Position numbers and translations under genes: made by a program. A stretch of DNA of 64,000 nt, taken from an uncultured Bacteroides sp. (GTDB lineage: Bacteria > Bacteroidota > Bacteroidia > Bacteroidales > Bacteroidaceae). Every line of letters begins with the position of its first letter. Position 1 is the stretch's first letter. The DNA lies in the NCBI GenBank assembly GCA_900552645.1, contig USAN01000001.1:124001-188000 (forward strand), written 5' to 3'. Below, piece by piece: positions 35,451-44,981 of the stretch. The notes below the pieces were generated by a model. That model was not told where the DNA came from. It searched no databases and saw only the letters and a program-made list of their open reading frames with translations.

Positions 35451-36614
35451 TTATTTTTTACCGTCACTTAAGGTTATTACAGTAATTTCGGGAGCGGCTC
35501 CTATTCTTAATGGAAACATTACGTATCCTAGTCCTATATTTATAAATAGTTTACGATTTCCCTCTTCATATAATCCATTATGTTCCTTGTATACGAATTT
35601 GGCAGGCGAGAAACCTAATATGTTTGTCTGCATATCATGAGTATGTCCCGATAGCATGAGCTGTACATCCGATTTTGGAAGTACTTCACGACGCCAATGC
35701 GTAGGGTCATGACTCAATAGTATTTTGAACATATCTTCTGTTCCATTCAAGGCTTTAGGTAGATTTCCATGATTTGGAAATGGAGGATTACCACTGTTTT
35801 CTACTCCTACTAATGCTATGCTATCACCATTTTTGTAAAGCTTTACATTTTCATTGTTAAGAAGACGCCATCCCATCTGGCTCTCTTTAATTTTAAGTGA
35901 GTCGAGATTATTCTGTTTTGCCTGATCTGTTTCCCATTTTATGTAAGGTGAATAGTCATGATTTCCCAATACGGAAAATACTCCATCTTTTGCTTTAAGG
36001 GTGCCTAATATATTCATAAAAGGAGTAACTTCGGATGCTATGTTGTTAACAAGGTCTCCGGTAAATACAATAAGATCGGGATTCTGGCTATTTACAATAC
36101 TAACAGCTCTTTGCAAAGCCTTTCCCTTGTCTGTCCAGCTACCGGCATGGATATCCGACAGTTGTACTATCCTGTATCCGTTAAACTGCTTGGGTAAATC
36201 CGAAAAAACAAGTGTAACTTCGCGTATCTGAAAATGCCTTTTACCTTCGGTTCCTCCATATATTATATATCCAAGTGCTATAATGGCTATTGTTCCCCCT
36301 ATATATTCTCCATTTATCTTCAGCCCGGTAAGTTTATGGAATCCTATCATTAATAAAATAATGAGCGAGAATAATATCTGCGGTACTGTAAAACAGAGAA
36401 AAATTATTATGAAATTACTTAATAATCCAAGAGACTTAGGAGATGGAGAATAAGTGCTAAAAATAATAACCATTACTATGAAAATAAGTAATGAAGGAAT
36501 CCAGAATGCCCATTTTATCCATCCTACAGAAAGCTTCTTTATGTATTTATTATAAATAAACCATGTAGGCAACATCAATAATAAAAGGAAGAAGATAAAT
36601 AATTTTATTAGCAT
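35451..36614 (-). CDS. Membrane metallophosphoesterase
   Basis: 387 residues. Four hydrophobic segments (first 130 residues) precede a calcineurin-like domain with all metal motifs: QLSDIHAGSW, FTGDLVNN, LGNHDYS and LSGHTHDMQ. Related YkuE/LpxH-like enzymes act on lipids or nucleotides. The membrane part and neighbours (plsC) suggest a lipid phosphoesterase, but no substrate can be read from the sequence. Confidence 0.88.
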   Translation of the reverse strand: MLIKLFIFFLLLLMLPTWFIYNKYIKKLSVGWIKWAFWIPSLLIFIVMVIIFSTYSPSPKSLGLLSNFIIIFLCFTVPQILFSLIILLMIGFHKLTGLKINGEYIGGTIAIIALGYIIYGGTEGKRHFQIREVTLVFSDLPKQFNGYRIVQLSDIHAGSWTDKGKALQRAVSIVNSQNPDLIVFTGDLVNNIASEVTPFMNILGTLKAKDGVFSVLGNHDYSPYIKWETDQAKQNNLDSLKIKESQMGWRLLNNENVKLYKNGDSIALVGVENSGNPPFPNHGNLPKALNGTEDMFKILLSHDPTHWRREVLPKSDVQLMLSGHTHDMQTNILGFSPAKFVYKEHNGLYEEGNRKLFINIGLGYVMFPLRIGAAPEITVITLSDGKK

Positions 36615-36683
36615 GGATTTATGTATTAAATTGCGTAATTAAATATAACATTTAAAGTTGTACGATGTTTCTTTAAATATTGG

Positions 36684-37571
36684 TTATAAGTTAGCTGCTA
36701 AATATTTTTTAGCATTTTCTATCGTCATTCCTCTTCTTTTAGCATAATCTTTTAGCTGTTCTTCGTCTATCTTACCTATTGAGAAATATCTTGATTCCGG
36801 ATGAGAGAACATGAGTCCGCTTACAGATGCATGAGGTATCATCATCCCGTTCTCTGTGAGCGATATTCCTATGGATTTCATATCTAGCAGTTTATCGAGT
36901 ATAAAGTTTACAGACTGATCGGGTAGGGAAGGGTATCCTACTGCTGGGCGTATTCCCTGATACTTCTCATTGAACAGATCTTTTATGCTCAAATCTTCTT
37001 CTTTGGCGTATCCCCAATCTTTTCTTCTAATAGTCTCGTGTAACTTTTCGGCAGTTGCTTCTGCCAAACGATCACACAGAGTCTGTGCCAACATTCTGTT
37101 ATATTCATCATCAGTATATAGGTGTTCCATCTCTTTATCTACAGTAGTGGCAAATATACCAATCGTATCTTTTACTCCTGTAGAAAGCGGACGTATGAAG
37201 TCGCTTAGGCAAAGAAAAGGCTCGTCGTTGTTTATTTTCTGTGACTGCTGTCTTAAAAGAGGAAAAATAGTATTTCCAATAAGTATGTTGTCATTATCGC
37301 TATTTGCCGGAACAATTTTACATATACCGTGTGTAAAGTACCTGCCATCCAGGTGATTAAGCATTCTTAAAGCCTCTTTGTATAGTTGCATGGCTTCGGC
37401 TGCTTTACTTCTCTCATCTTCAGGGAAGTTAGCCAACCACATAGCCTTGCAGGAATCGCATCCATGTATATCGGCTATAGATGCAAAGCGTGGAGGAAAT
37501 CCCCACGCATGAAAGAAATATATCCAGTTTATATATTCACTAACTTCGTGAATATGATATTTTATAATCAT
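36684..37571 (-). CDS. Stand-alone methionine synthase activation domain
   Basis: 295 residues. The start HEVSEYINWIYFFHAWGF and the S-adenosylmethionine-binding motif RPAVGYPSLPDQSV (about 212-225) are those of the MetH activation domain (PF02965), which in E. coli is the C-terminal module of the 1200-residue MetH. No cobalamin or homocysteine module is present. So reductive reactivation of cob(II)alamin is done here by a separate polypeptide that would pair with a shorter MetH elsewhere, or the domain has been adapted to another use. Its ATG overlaps the pyrC stop by 4 bp (ATGA), so translation is coupled. Confidence 0.85.
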   Translation of the reverse strand: MIIKYHIHEVSEYINWIYFFHAWGFPPRFASIADIHGCDSCKAMWLANFPEDERSKAAEAMQLYKEALRMLNHLDGRYFTHGICKIVPANSDNDNILIGNTIFPLLRQQSQKINNDEPFLCLSDFIRPLSTGVKDTIGIFATTVDKEMEHLYTDDEYNRMLAQTLCDRLAEATAEKLHETIRRKDWGYAKEEDLSIKDLFNEKYQGIRPAVGYPSLPDQSVNFILDKLLDMKSIGISLTENGMMIPHASVSGLMFSHPESRYFSIGKIDEEQLKDYAKRRGMTIENAKKYLAANL

Positions 37572-38911
37572 CTTGTAAAAGTTAAAGCTTCTCCTCTATA
37601 ATTTTCATTAATTCTATTATCTGAATAAACAAGCGTACCATTGACAAAAGTCTTTTCTACTTTTGATCTAAATGTATGGCCTTCCATAGGACTCCAACCA
37701 CATTTGCTTAGGATATCTCCATTATTTATAATATGACTGAAGTTTGGGTTTACAATTACCAAATCGGCTTTATATCCTTTTCGTATATATCCTCTTTTTT
37801 CAATATTATACAAATCGGCAGGATTGTGACACATCTTTCTTACTAGCTGCGTAATTGAAATATATCCTTTATGATATAATTCCATCATGCTGATAAGAGA
37901 AAACTGTATCATAGGCATTCCCGATACTGCTTTCAGTGCACCTCCTTCTTTTTCCTTCAACAAATGAGGAGCATGATCTGTTCCTATTACATCAATAATA
38001 TCTGTAGATAGTGCAGTTCGCAATGCCTCACGATCATCAATGCCTTTTATAGCCGGATTGCACTTTATTCGTGAGCCTTCTATAGCATAATCCTCGTCAC
38101 AGAACATTAAATGAGGTATACACACTTCTGCTGTTATCATTTTTTCGTTTATAGGTTTGTCGGACAGCAGAGATAGCTCTTTTTTTGTGCTTATATGAAG
38201 AATATGCAATCTTGCATCTGCTTCGGTAGCAAGCTTAACCGCTAGTTGCGAAGAGTGGTAACATGCTTCCTCACTTCTTATAAGAGGATGATATTTTATA
38301 TCTAAATCTTCTCCGAATTTCTCACGGAATAGTGATGTATTCTTGCTTATTATAGATTGCTCTTCACAGTGAGTAGCCACTATCATATTTGCATTTTTAA
38401 AAACAGCTGCAAGCAGATCCATTCTATCTACCAACATATTTCCGGTACTTGCACCCATAAATAATTTTATGCCACAAATATTTTTTCTGTCTAGTGAAGG
38501 TAATAGAGAAATGTTCGAGTTGGTAGCTCCGAAATAGAAAGAATAATTTATAAGACTTTTTGTTGCAGCATCTTCGAACTTATTTTCAAGAGCTTCTATT
38601 GTTGTTGTTTGAGGAGAAGTGTTTGGCATATCCATGAAACTTGTTACACCTCCTGCCACAGCAGCCTTACTTTCACTGTTCATATCAGCCTTATGAGTAA
38701 GTCCAGGATCGCGGAAATGTACATGATCGTCAATCACGCCTGGCATTAGATAGTTACCATCAGCATCAATTATTTCATCAAAATCATTCTCTTCTATTTT
38801 TTCCTCTCTGTAAACTATATCTTTTATTATATCATTTTCAATAATAACATATCCTTTTAAAGATTTGTCTTCATTTACAATAATGGCATTCTTTATTAAT
38901 GTCTTCTTCAT
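37568..38911 (-). CDS. pyrC: Dihydroorotase
   Basis: 447 residues from the ATG of MKKTLIKNAII. The codon before it is a GTG and could also serve. Metal ligands DDHVHFRDPG, TSFMDMPNT, then HCEE, HILHIST and GTDHAPH are all present. The order identifies a class I (amidohydrolase) enzyme like those fused in CAD. It closes carbamoyl-aspartate to dihydroorotate in pyrimidine synthesis. Its start shares one base with the GT2 stop (TGATG), and its end overlaps the MetH activation-domain gene by 4 bp. Confidence 0.93.
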   Translation of the reverse strand: MKKTLIKNAIIVNEDKSLKGYVIIENDIIKDIVYREEKIEENDFDEIIDADGNYLMPGVIDDHVHFRDPGLTHKADMNSESKAAVAGGVTSFMDMPNTSPQTTTIEALENKFEDAATKSLINYSFYFGATNSNISLLPSLDRKNICGIKLFMGASTGNMLVDRMDLLAAVFKNANMIVATHCEEQSIISKNTSLFREKFGEDLDIKYHPLIRSEEACYHSSQLAVKLATEADARLHILHISTKKELSLLSDKPINEKMITAEVCIPHLMFCDEDYAIEGSRIKCNPAIKGIDDREALRTALSTDIIDVIGTDHAPHLLKEKEGGALKAVSGMPMIQFSLISMMELYHKGYISITQLVRKMCHNPADLYNIEKRGYIRKGYKADLVIVNPNFSHIINNGDILSKCGWSPMEGHTFRSKVEKTFVNGTLVYSDNRINENYRGEALTFTR

Positions 38912-39657
38912 CACTCTTTCTTTTGTGGATATTTTTTAAACAAACTATCAAGTTTCAATTGAATTACTCCTAATACTGCTTCCCCAAATATGCTGGTATT
39001 CATTTTTGAGGTACCAAGTTCGCGGTTTACAAAAATGACAGGTACTTCGGCTATTTTAAAGCCACACTTATATGCAGTAAATTTCATTTCTATCTGAAAG
39101 GCATATCCCTTGAATCTTATTTTATCAAGCTCTATGGTTTCGAGTACTTGTCGGCGGTAACATTTAAATCCGGCAGTAGTATCATGAATGTTAAGTCCGG
39201 TTACTATACGTACATACTTTGATGCAAAATAAGACATCAAAACTCGTCCCATTGGCCAGTTCACAACATTTACTCCACTTATGTAACGCGATCCTATGGC
39301 AACGTCATATCCTTCTTTAGCGCATTTATTATATAAACGTGGTAAATCATTAGGATTATGACTGAAATCTGCATCCATTTCGAAAATATAGTCGTATTTA
39401 TTAGCAATAGCCCACTTGAATCCTGTTATATACGCAGTTCCCAATCCTAACTTTCCTTTTCGTTCTATCATGAAAAGGCGTTCCGGAAATTCTTCCTGAA
39501 GTTTTCTTACAATATTTGCAGTACCATCGGGCGAATTGTCTTCAATAATAAGAATGTTGAAATTCTTTTCAAGATTAAATACTGTACGTATTATATTTTC
39601 TATATTTTCCTTTTCATTGTAAGTAGGTATAATTACAATGCTATCAGATTGTGCCAT
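38911..39657 (-). CDS. Polyprenol monophosphomannose synthase-like glycosyltransferase (GT2)
   Basis: 248 residues. Motifs IIPTYNEKENIENII, EDNSPDGT, EMDADFSHNP (DxD) and SRYISGVNVVNWPMGR are those of the DPM1-like GT2 branch. No C-terminal membrane helix is present. It would transfer a sugar from a GDP- or UDP-sugar to a polyprenyl phosphate at the inner face of the membrane. In Bacteroidales this activity may feed protein O-glycosylation or glycolipids. First gene of the pyrC operon; a -7 box lies about 35 bp upstream. Confidence 0.88.
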   Translation of the reverse strand: MAQSDSIVIIPTYNEKENIENIIRTVFNLEKNFNILIIEDNSPDGTANIVRKLQEEFPERLFMIERKGKLGLGTAYITGFKWAIANKYDYIFEMDADFSHNPNDLPRLYNKCAKEGYDVAIGSRYISGVNVVNWPMGRVLMSYFASKYVRIVTGLNIHDTTAGFKCYRRQVLETIELDKIRFKGYAFQIEMKFTAYKCGFKIAEVPVIFVNRELGTSKMNTSIFGEAVLGVIQLKLDSLFKKYPQKKE

Positions 39658-39689
39658 ATATTTTATGTTAAATATATATTAATAACGTA

Positions 39690-39697
39690 CAAATGTA
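39690..39697 (-). promoter_or_regulatory. -7 box of the GT2-pyrC operon
   Basis: Minus-strand TACATTTG fits TAnnTTTG. A matching -33 box is not found. Confidence 0.4.
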
Positions 39698-39790
39698 ACT
39701 AATATATTAATATTTGTGTAGTTTTTTAATTTTATTAAATAAATAGAGTGTATGGATAAATAAAAAACTTCTTTATTAACTAATTATAGT

Positions 39791-40129
39791 CTATTTATTT
39801 CCATAAATGATTTGATAAGGCTGTTCTAGTCCACTTCTGTATATTAACTCCTTATTCATGAATATCTCTTTTGTATTTCCATCAGCCAATATCTTTCCGT
39901 CTTTAAGTATTATAGTACGTTTGCATATGTCCCATACCATTTCCAGATCCTGAGTTATTATAAGACATGAGTGTGAAAAACTTTTTATAAGTTCTATAAT
40001 ATTCAACCTGGCTCGTGGGTCGAGGTTGGCAGTAGGTTCGTCCAAAACCAATATATTAGGTTCCATAGATAATACTGTAGCTATTGATACTCTATGTTTC
40101 TGCCCTCCCGAAAGTCGGTATGGAGTAGT
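39791..40129 (-). pseudogene. C-terminal fragment of an ABC transporter ATPase (CbiO-like)
   Basis: The readable frame starts after a stop at 40130-40132 and opens directly in TTPYRLSGGQKHRVSIA, the signature motif, followed by LVLDEPTANLDP (Walker B and D-loop) and IILKDGKILADG. About 130 N-terminal residues with Walker A and Q-loop are missing. The switch His is Gln (IITQDLEM), so even the remaining part is not that of an active ATPase. The first ATG in the frame (40066) would give 91 residues. The closest relatives would be cobalt/energy-coupling factor ATPases. The left side abuts the terminator of the next operon, so a deletion probably removed the front. Confidence 0.75.
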
Positions 40130-40163
40130 TTAACAACATATCATATTTAAAGAAGGTTCAAAA

Positions 40164-40201
40164 AAATAGGGTGAGCCAAATTATTTTGACTCACCCTATT
40201 T
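40164..40201 (-). terminator. Terminator of the OMP-DUF4136-NlpE group
   Basis: AAATAGGGTGAG pairs perfectly with CTCACCCTATTT (12 bp, plus four further pairs after one mismatch). On the minus strand it is followed by a run of at least six T. Confidence 0.8.
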
Positions 40202-40221
40202 ATTAAGTATTTTTTTTGACT

Positions 40222-40848
40222 TTAGAAAGCCAATCCTACACGGAATCCAATATTACTTCTGTTATCCATCTTGTAATCGAATACCTGTCCCTTATTAGTA
40301 GCATAGCTATAATAAGCTGCAACATGGAAACCTACACTATTGGCCCAAGGATAAATGTATAATCCTACTTCAGGCTGCATATAAACACCCCATGTATTAT
40401 CTTTTACTTCATAGATGTAGAATTCACTCTTCATCTTTGAATATTCTGCACCAACTTTGGCTCCTACATAAGGCTGAATTATACCATCGTTAAAACGATA
40501 ATGAGCTGTAACACCAAAAGGTAACTGGAATACAGAATGCTGCTGATCGGTATTGATAGATGTAGTACCAATATTTAAAGTAGTACGAGATACATATTTA
40601 TTATTTGTACTGTAATTTACGAAAGCACCAATAGCCAAATCAGGTAATACATAATAACCACCTTCGAAGTTCATGCCCCAGCCGCTTGCAGTATTAGCAA
40701 ATTTATTATTGCCTAATGGAGCATTAAACTGCCAGTCTGCATTAAAATAGGTATAAGGAGTAAGCTGTGCATTTGCAGGAATGGCAAATGCAACCGCAAT
40801 AACTGCCAATGCTATTATTTTAATAAAAGAATATTTTTTTGTTTTCAT
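40222..40848 (-). CDS. Outer-membrane beta-barrel protein
   Basis: 208 residues with a signal peptide cleaved after NAQ (about 1-28). The mature part alternates short hydrophobic strands with turns (WGMNFEGGYYVLPDLAIGAF, FGVTAHYRF, IQPYVGAKVGAEY, GFHVAAYYSYATNKG) and ends in Phe, as expected for an eight-stranded OmpW/OmpA-type barrel. It has no periplasmic domain. Function unknown; probably a small porin or structural protein. It lies 31 bp after the DUF4136 gene. Confidence 0.8.
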   Translation of the reverse strand: MKTKKYSFIKIIALAVIAVAFAIPANAQLTPYTYFNADWQFNAPLGNNKFANTASGWGMNFEGGYYVLPDLAIGAFVNYSTNNKYVSRTTLNIGTTSINTDQQHSVFQLPFGVTAHYRFNDGIIQPYVGAKVGAEYSKMKSEFYIYEVKDNTWGVYMQPEVGLYIYPWANSVGFHVAAYYSYATNKGQVFDYKMDNRSNIGFRVGLAF

Positions 40849-40878
40849 AATTTCTTATTCATTTAGATAAATACATCT

Positions 40879-41508
40879 TTATTTTTTAAGATATGGGCTT
40901 TGTGTAAAGGCTTGATTTACAGATGCTACAGTCTTTGTAGTATTTAGGCCTCCGTTAGGAGCAATCAAACCACTTATATATGTATTCCAGATAATAGGCA
41001 ATTTATTGCTTGTAGGCGTAGCATCCAAGTTTATCATATCTGCAATAAGTGAGCCTGTATTATAAGAATATGTAACAGCATATGGATAATACCAGTTGTA
41101 GTTGTTCCACGCACCGTTCCAATATCCTGGCCACCAATATCCGCTATATCTCCAAGGGTCACCCCATGTAGTAAGATAATAAGTATCTTCAATGTAGCTT
41201 AACTGTATACCAAGATCAGCTGTACCCTTTTTAGAAGTATAAGTGTAACCTCTGTTTGTCATATTTGTTTTGAAAGCATTGATTACACTCTTAGCATTAG
41301 CATCTGTCAAATAGGTAGTATCAGCTTTACTTCCTGTAATTGCCAGAATACTGTCAGGAATGAAAAATGTAGAAAAACTGTTGAATGTAGTACTTTTCTG
41401 ATAGTCTGTCAATACTAAGTATCCATTATCGAGTTTATCGGTATCAGGATCTTTTTCACAGGCAACAAATGCAAAAATAGCAATAAGTACCGGAATTAAT
41501 TTTTTCAT
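40879..41508 (-). CDS. DUF4136 family lipoprotein
   Basis: 209 residues, lipobox with Cys17 (FAFVAC). The central part is unusually rich in Trp and Tyr (GDPWRYSGYWWPGYWNGAWN and on), which is a mark of Bacteroidetes DUF4136 proteins. The early FNSFSTFFIPDSI and VINAFKTNMTNRGY also fit. Function unknown. It lies between an NlpE-like gene (71 bp) and the beta-barrel gene (30 bp). Confidence 0.8.
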   Translation of the reverse strand: MKKLIPVLIAIFAFVACEKDPDTDKLDNGYLVLTDYQKSTTFNSFSTFFIPDSILAITGSKADTTYLTDANAKSVINAFKTNMTNRGYTYTSKKGTADLGIQLSYIEDTYYLTTWGDPWRYSGYWWPGYWNGAWNNYNWYYPYAVTYSYNTGSLIADMINLDATPTSNKLPIIWNTYISGLIAPNGGLNTTKTVASVNQAFTQSPYLKK

Positions 41509-41579
41509 GTTATTCTCTAGTTTAAGTTAATATTGTTTTATGTAAATTTACTTAAAGAACGTCTATTGTATTAAATAGT

Positions 41580-42071
41580 TCATTCTTTAGTTTTTTTAAG
41601 AACTACAGGAGTATTGGTATCCTGTTTCATCTCTTCGTTTGCCAAAATGATTGTAGAATCGCTTGCTACTATGAAATTTTTCTTTCCTTTTTCGGGAGTT
41701 GCAGATATTAACTGATAAACAATTGCTCCGTTTGTATTAGGATTACCTATAATTGTAACAACTAATCCACTATCTTTTACAGCATCTTCCTTACCGGTTT
41801 TGGGATCGACCGGAGTCATTGTCATAGTATAACTACCTATTGAATCGGCGGTTATTCTTTGAAATACAATAGTATAAGCAGTACCTTTGCTACCTTGTGC
41901 AGGAATCATTCCCTCATATGTAAGGTTAGCTAAATTACCTACAGTACTGTCGTTTACAGTAAATGCAGAATCACTTGCGGTTTCGGCTATCATTTCGGCA
42001 TTCTTGTTGGCTTTAGAACCACATGCCATCAATGCAGCTGCAATTACAGCTAATGTAAAAAACTTTTTCAT
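41580..42071 (-). CDS. NlpE-like lipoprotein
   Basis: 163 residues, Cys17 in ALMAC followed by GSK. LTYEGMIPAQGSKGTAYTIVFQRI corresponds to the N-terminal barrel of NlpE-type copper/stress lipoproteins, but the CxxC of E. coli NlpE (usually CADC) is replaced by AQGS, so metal or disulfide sensing is not expected. KKNFIVASDSTIILANEEM matches the end of the domain. Role in the envelope unknown. Confidence 0.7.
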   Translation of the reverse strand: MKKFFTLAVIAAALMACGSKANKNAEMIAETASDSAFTVNDSTVGNLANLTYEGMIPAQGSKGTAYTIVFQRITADSIGSYTMTMTPVDPKTGKEDAVKDSGLVVTIIGNPNTNGAIVYQLISATPEKGKKNFIVASDSTIILANEEMKQDTNTPVVLKKTKE

Positions 42072-42149
42072 TGCGAGTCAATTTTAATGGTTATTTCGAT
42101 AAATAACATTACTTTGACTATTTTGTTTTTCAGTATATGCCTTTTAAAC

Positions 42150-43535
42150 TTATTTGATGCGTAAACCGGCTGTTTTTTTTACATTTATAGAAGCCTTTAT
42201 ATTCTTAAAAGCTTGTGTATTAATGCTATTTTCAGTGTAATCGGGCATAGTGCCTGTAAGTATGTATGAAATGACGTTTTTTAACAAGTATTCATTTATA
42301 TTTCCTAAAGGATACATCGTTCCTAAGTATTTTCTTTCACTTATAGCAAAAGTTGGAACTATTCCATCGGAATAATCTGCTTTATTATTGGCATTTAGTG
42401 TATATGCTACAACTGGCCATAATATGAAGTCTAGATACTCTTCTGTGTAAGGTTGCATTGCTACATTCTTCCCTACAGTAGTTTCACCTATGGTTATTAC
42501 GTTATCTCCCATATAAGGTTTCAAGCAGTTTATTATTGCTTCCGAAGCTGATGCTGTAAATGCAGAGGTAATAATATATATCTTGCTTAGATTCATATTG
42601 TATGGAGCCAAATTTGATTCGTATTTTATCGTGTCGGCCTGTGGAGTTGTTATTTTATTGTATTGAAGTGTAAGGAACGTTTTTCCCAATGCTGTGCTTG
42701 GCACTAGAAGTGATCCTAGTTCCTGTGCACAACTCAGATATCCTCCTGGATTATATCTTAAATCTAATATAAATGCATCGGGCGTTTCGCTTTTGAATTT
42801 TGCAAAAATCTGCTTCATCTGCTCTCCATACTGAGTATCGGTAGGAGTATTGTTTGGTCCAGTACTGAACTCATTGTAAACAAGATATGATATTTTCTTT
42901 CCTTCTATGTTATATATGGTATCTACATAGAAAGGATTCATTTCAACTGTTCTTGATGCGCCTATATTCAGAGTTTTTTCCGTATCCCATGCCAGAACTC
43001 CGTCTACATCAATTAATTGCTGAGTAGTGAATGTAGTTGCATTACCCTGCATAAGATATCCATAATTATCGGTAGTAAGCCTAATTCCTTTAATTTGCGA
43101 TATCCATGTACCGCGTGTTAAACCAGATTCGGATGCAGGTGAGTTGGGTAAGACAAATAGTACACGTGCGAATGTATGGTTTGTTATTCCGGTTGGATCG
43201 GTCATTAGTTCGAAGTCGAATCCGTATGTAGAACTTCTCTGAAGATAAGATCTGGAGGTACTTGTGGTCTTTTCTTCTATATACGAAAATTTATCGGCTT
43301 TCTCTGTATCATTACCTTTAAATAGTATTTTAGCAAGAAAATCAGCTGGCTCTGCAAAAAAATCATTTTTTGTAGGTGTTCCCATTTCCGAGTACCAAAG
43401 ATAATGTGCCTGCATTGTTTCTTCTATCCATGTATCATCTTCTATCAAAGCATAATACTCTTTACTACGATCTTCTCCACAAGAAGATAAAAATAATGCA
43501 GATAATATATAAATTATAAATCTAAAATTCTTCAT
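42150..43535 (-). CDS. S41 family peptidase lipoprotein
   Basis: 461 residues from MKNFRFIIY. A start three codons earlier is too close to the predicted transcription start. The lipobox is at ALFLSSC. A PDZ-like segment (about 90-180, with VLPNSPASESGL) precedes the S41 core: FILDLRYNPGGYLS, ITSAFTASASEAI (catalytic Ser) and GKNVAMQPY (catalytic Lys). These are periplasmic proteases related to tail-specific protease. A minus-strand TAACTTTG at 43556-43563 is the probable -7 box, so it has its own promoter although MltF and udk lie upstream on the same strand. Confidence 0.88.
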   Translation of the reverse strand: MKNFRFIIYILSALFLSSCGEDRSKEYYALIEDDTWIEETMQAHYLWYSEMGTPTKNDFFAEPADFLAKILFKGNDTEKADKFSYIEEKTTSTSRSYLQRSSTYGFDFELMTDPTGITNHTFARVLFVLPNSPASESGLTRGTWISQIKGIRLTTDNYGYLMQGNATTFTTQQLIDVDGVLAWDTEKTLNIGASRTVEMNPFYVDTIYNIEGKKISYLVYNEFSTGPNNTPTDTQYGEQMKQIFAKFKSETPDAFILDLRYNPGGYLSCAQELGSLLVPSTALGKTFLTLQYNKITTPQADTIKYESNLAPYNMNLSKIYIITSAFTASASEAIINCLKPYMGDNVITIGETTVGKNVAMQPYTEEYLDFILWPVVAYTLNANNKADYSDGIVPTFAISERKYLGTMYPLGNINEYLLKNVISYILTGTMPDYTENSINTQAFKNIKASINVKKTAGLRIK

Positions 43536-43592
43536 AAAAGCCAATATGTTTTGTGCAAAGTTAGAGCTTTTTTAATAAGAAGGATATTTGCT

Positions 43593-44981
43593 CTAATGTT
43601 TTATTTTCTTTTTATACATTTCCGATACTTCAAGAACATTCTGAACAAAGTTGTATGTTTCCTTTCCTCTGAAATATCCATTCTTGCATACAGGATCGTT
43701 ATAATACTCTTCATTGCTTTTTAAAAGCATATATTCTGCTACGTTACCTTCCCATAAGTATTTGTTTTTTCCGTATTTCTCGGCCAGGGCCATTGCATCG
43801 GTTATATGACCCACACCGGCATTATATGCAGCAAGAATGAACTTAGTTCTCTCTCTTGGATTCTTTATCTCCTTGAATATTCGATTTGTAAGTCCTATAT
43901 ATTTTACTGCTGCTTTTATACTTTCTTCTGGATCATGTTCCTTGCCAGAGTGTATTCCCATTTTCCTTGCAGTGGAGGGCATGAGTTGCATAAGTCCTTT
44001 TGCACCTGCCCACGATACTGCATTTGCATCGAAGTTTGATTCTGTATATGCAAGTGCAGCCAGTAATCTCCAGTCCCAATCTATATTCTTGGAATATGAT
44101 TTGAAGAATTTATCGTAATGAGATATTTTTCCATCTTTCAATGAAAGTATGGAACCTCTTTGAGCTAAAGTCTTTGTAATTTCGAAATATTTTCTTATAA
44201 GATCTTTGTAAATTTTTGTGCCAAGTATCTCTTTATGCCATTTGTTTGCTGCCTCTTCAAGCATTGGCATGTTCTTTCTTACTCCCCATGCTCCACGCTG
44301 GTCAAAACTTACTGCTAGATCAATATTAAGGTTTGGATAATATGTCTTGTTTAACTGAGCCATGTCATTATCGCTTATAGAGTAATCAATCTGTCCGCTG
44401 GCTACTTGTTGAATCAAATCTTCGGTAGATATACTGTCATTATATACCGCATTTATGATTAGGCCGCCACCTAATTCTTTATCGAGGTTATTCAGACGAT
44501 TAAGATATTTGCCGGGCTTAAGGTATATCTCTTTTCCAATCATTTCTGTAACATTCTTTATAACTCCCTCTTTTGAGTTTCTCTGAATCAATACCTGATG
44601 AGTTATAATATCTTCTCCACAGAAATTTATCGAATCTTTAAACTCCTTTGTAACAGGAAAGTTATATGCAATAAGATCGCCTTCTCCATTAAGAAGCATT
44701 TTAAGAAGATCTGTATTGTTCTTGGCTACCTTTACCTTAAGCTTCAGGTTCATGGAGTTTGCGAACTGACGGGCAAGTTCAAACTGGAAACCCATCTCTT
44801 CACCACGATACTTGAAATAAGATAATGAACTATTCAGTGTAAGAACAGTTAATTCTCCCTTTTCCTTTATTTGCGGTAAGTCATAAGTACTAATTTCTGC
44901 TTTTTTCTCTTTTTTAGTACACGATACAAAAGAAAATAGCAGACATATAAGAAGTGGGAGAATTAACTTTATAGTTCTCAT
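43593..44981 (-). CDS. MltF-like membrane-bound lytic murein transglycosylase
   Basis: 462 residues. Lipobox FSFVSC, then a periplasmic substrate-binding-protein domain (about 38-275: LTVLTLNSSLSYFKYRGEEMG, later GEGDLIAYNFPVT) and a lysozyme-like SLT domain (about 290-440) with the catalytic Glu in AYTESNFDANA, GAKGLMQLMPSTA and LAAYNAGVGHI. This two-domain order is that of MltF, which cuts peptidoglycan strands to anhydro-muropeptides. The ATG overlaps the udk stop by 4 bp. Confidence 0.92.
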   Translation of the reverse strand: MRTIKLILPLLICLLFSFVSCTKKEKKAEISTYDLPQIKEKGELTVLTLNSSLSYFKYRGEEMGFQFELARQFANSMNLKLKVKVAKNNTDLLKMLLNGEGDLIAYNFPVTKEFKDSINFCGEDIITHQVLIQRNSKEGVIKNVTEMIGKEIYLKPGKYLNRLNNLDKELGGGLIINAVYNDSISTEDLIQQVASGQIDYSISDNDMAQLNKTYYPNLNIDLAVSFDQRGAWGVRKNMPMLEEAANKWHKEILGTKIYKDLIRKYFEITKTLAQRGSILSLKDGKISHYDKFFKSYSKNIDWDWRLLAALAYTESNFDANAVSWAGAKGLMQLMPSTARKMGIHSGKEHDPEESIKAAVKYIGLTNRIFKEIKNPRERTKFILAAYNAGVGHITDAMALAEKYGKNKYLWEGNVAEYMLLKSNEEYYNDPVCKNGYFRGKETYNFVQNVLEVSEMYKKKIKH

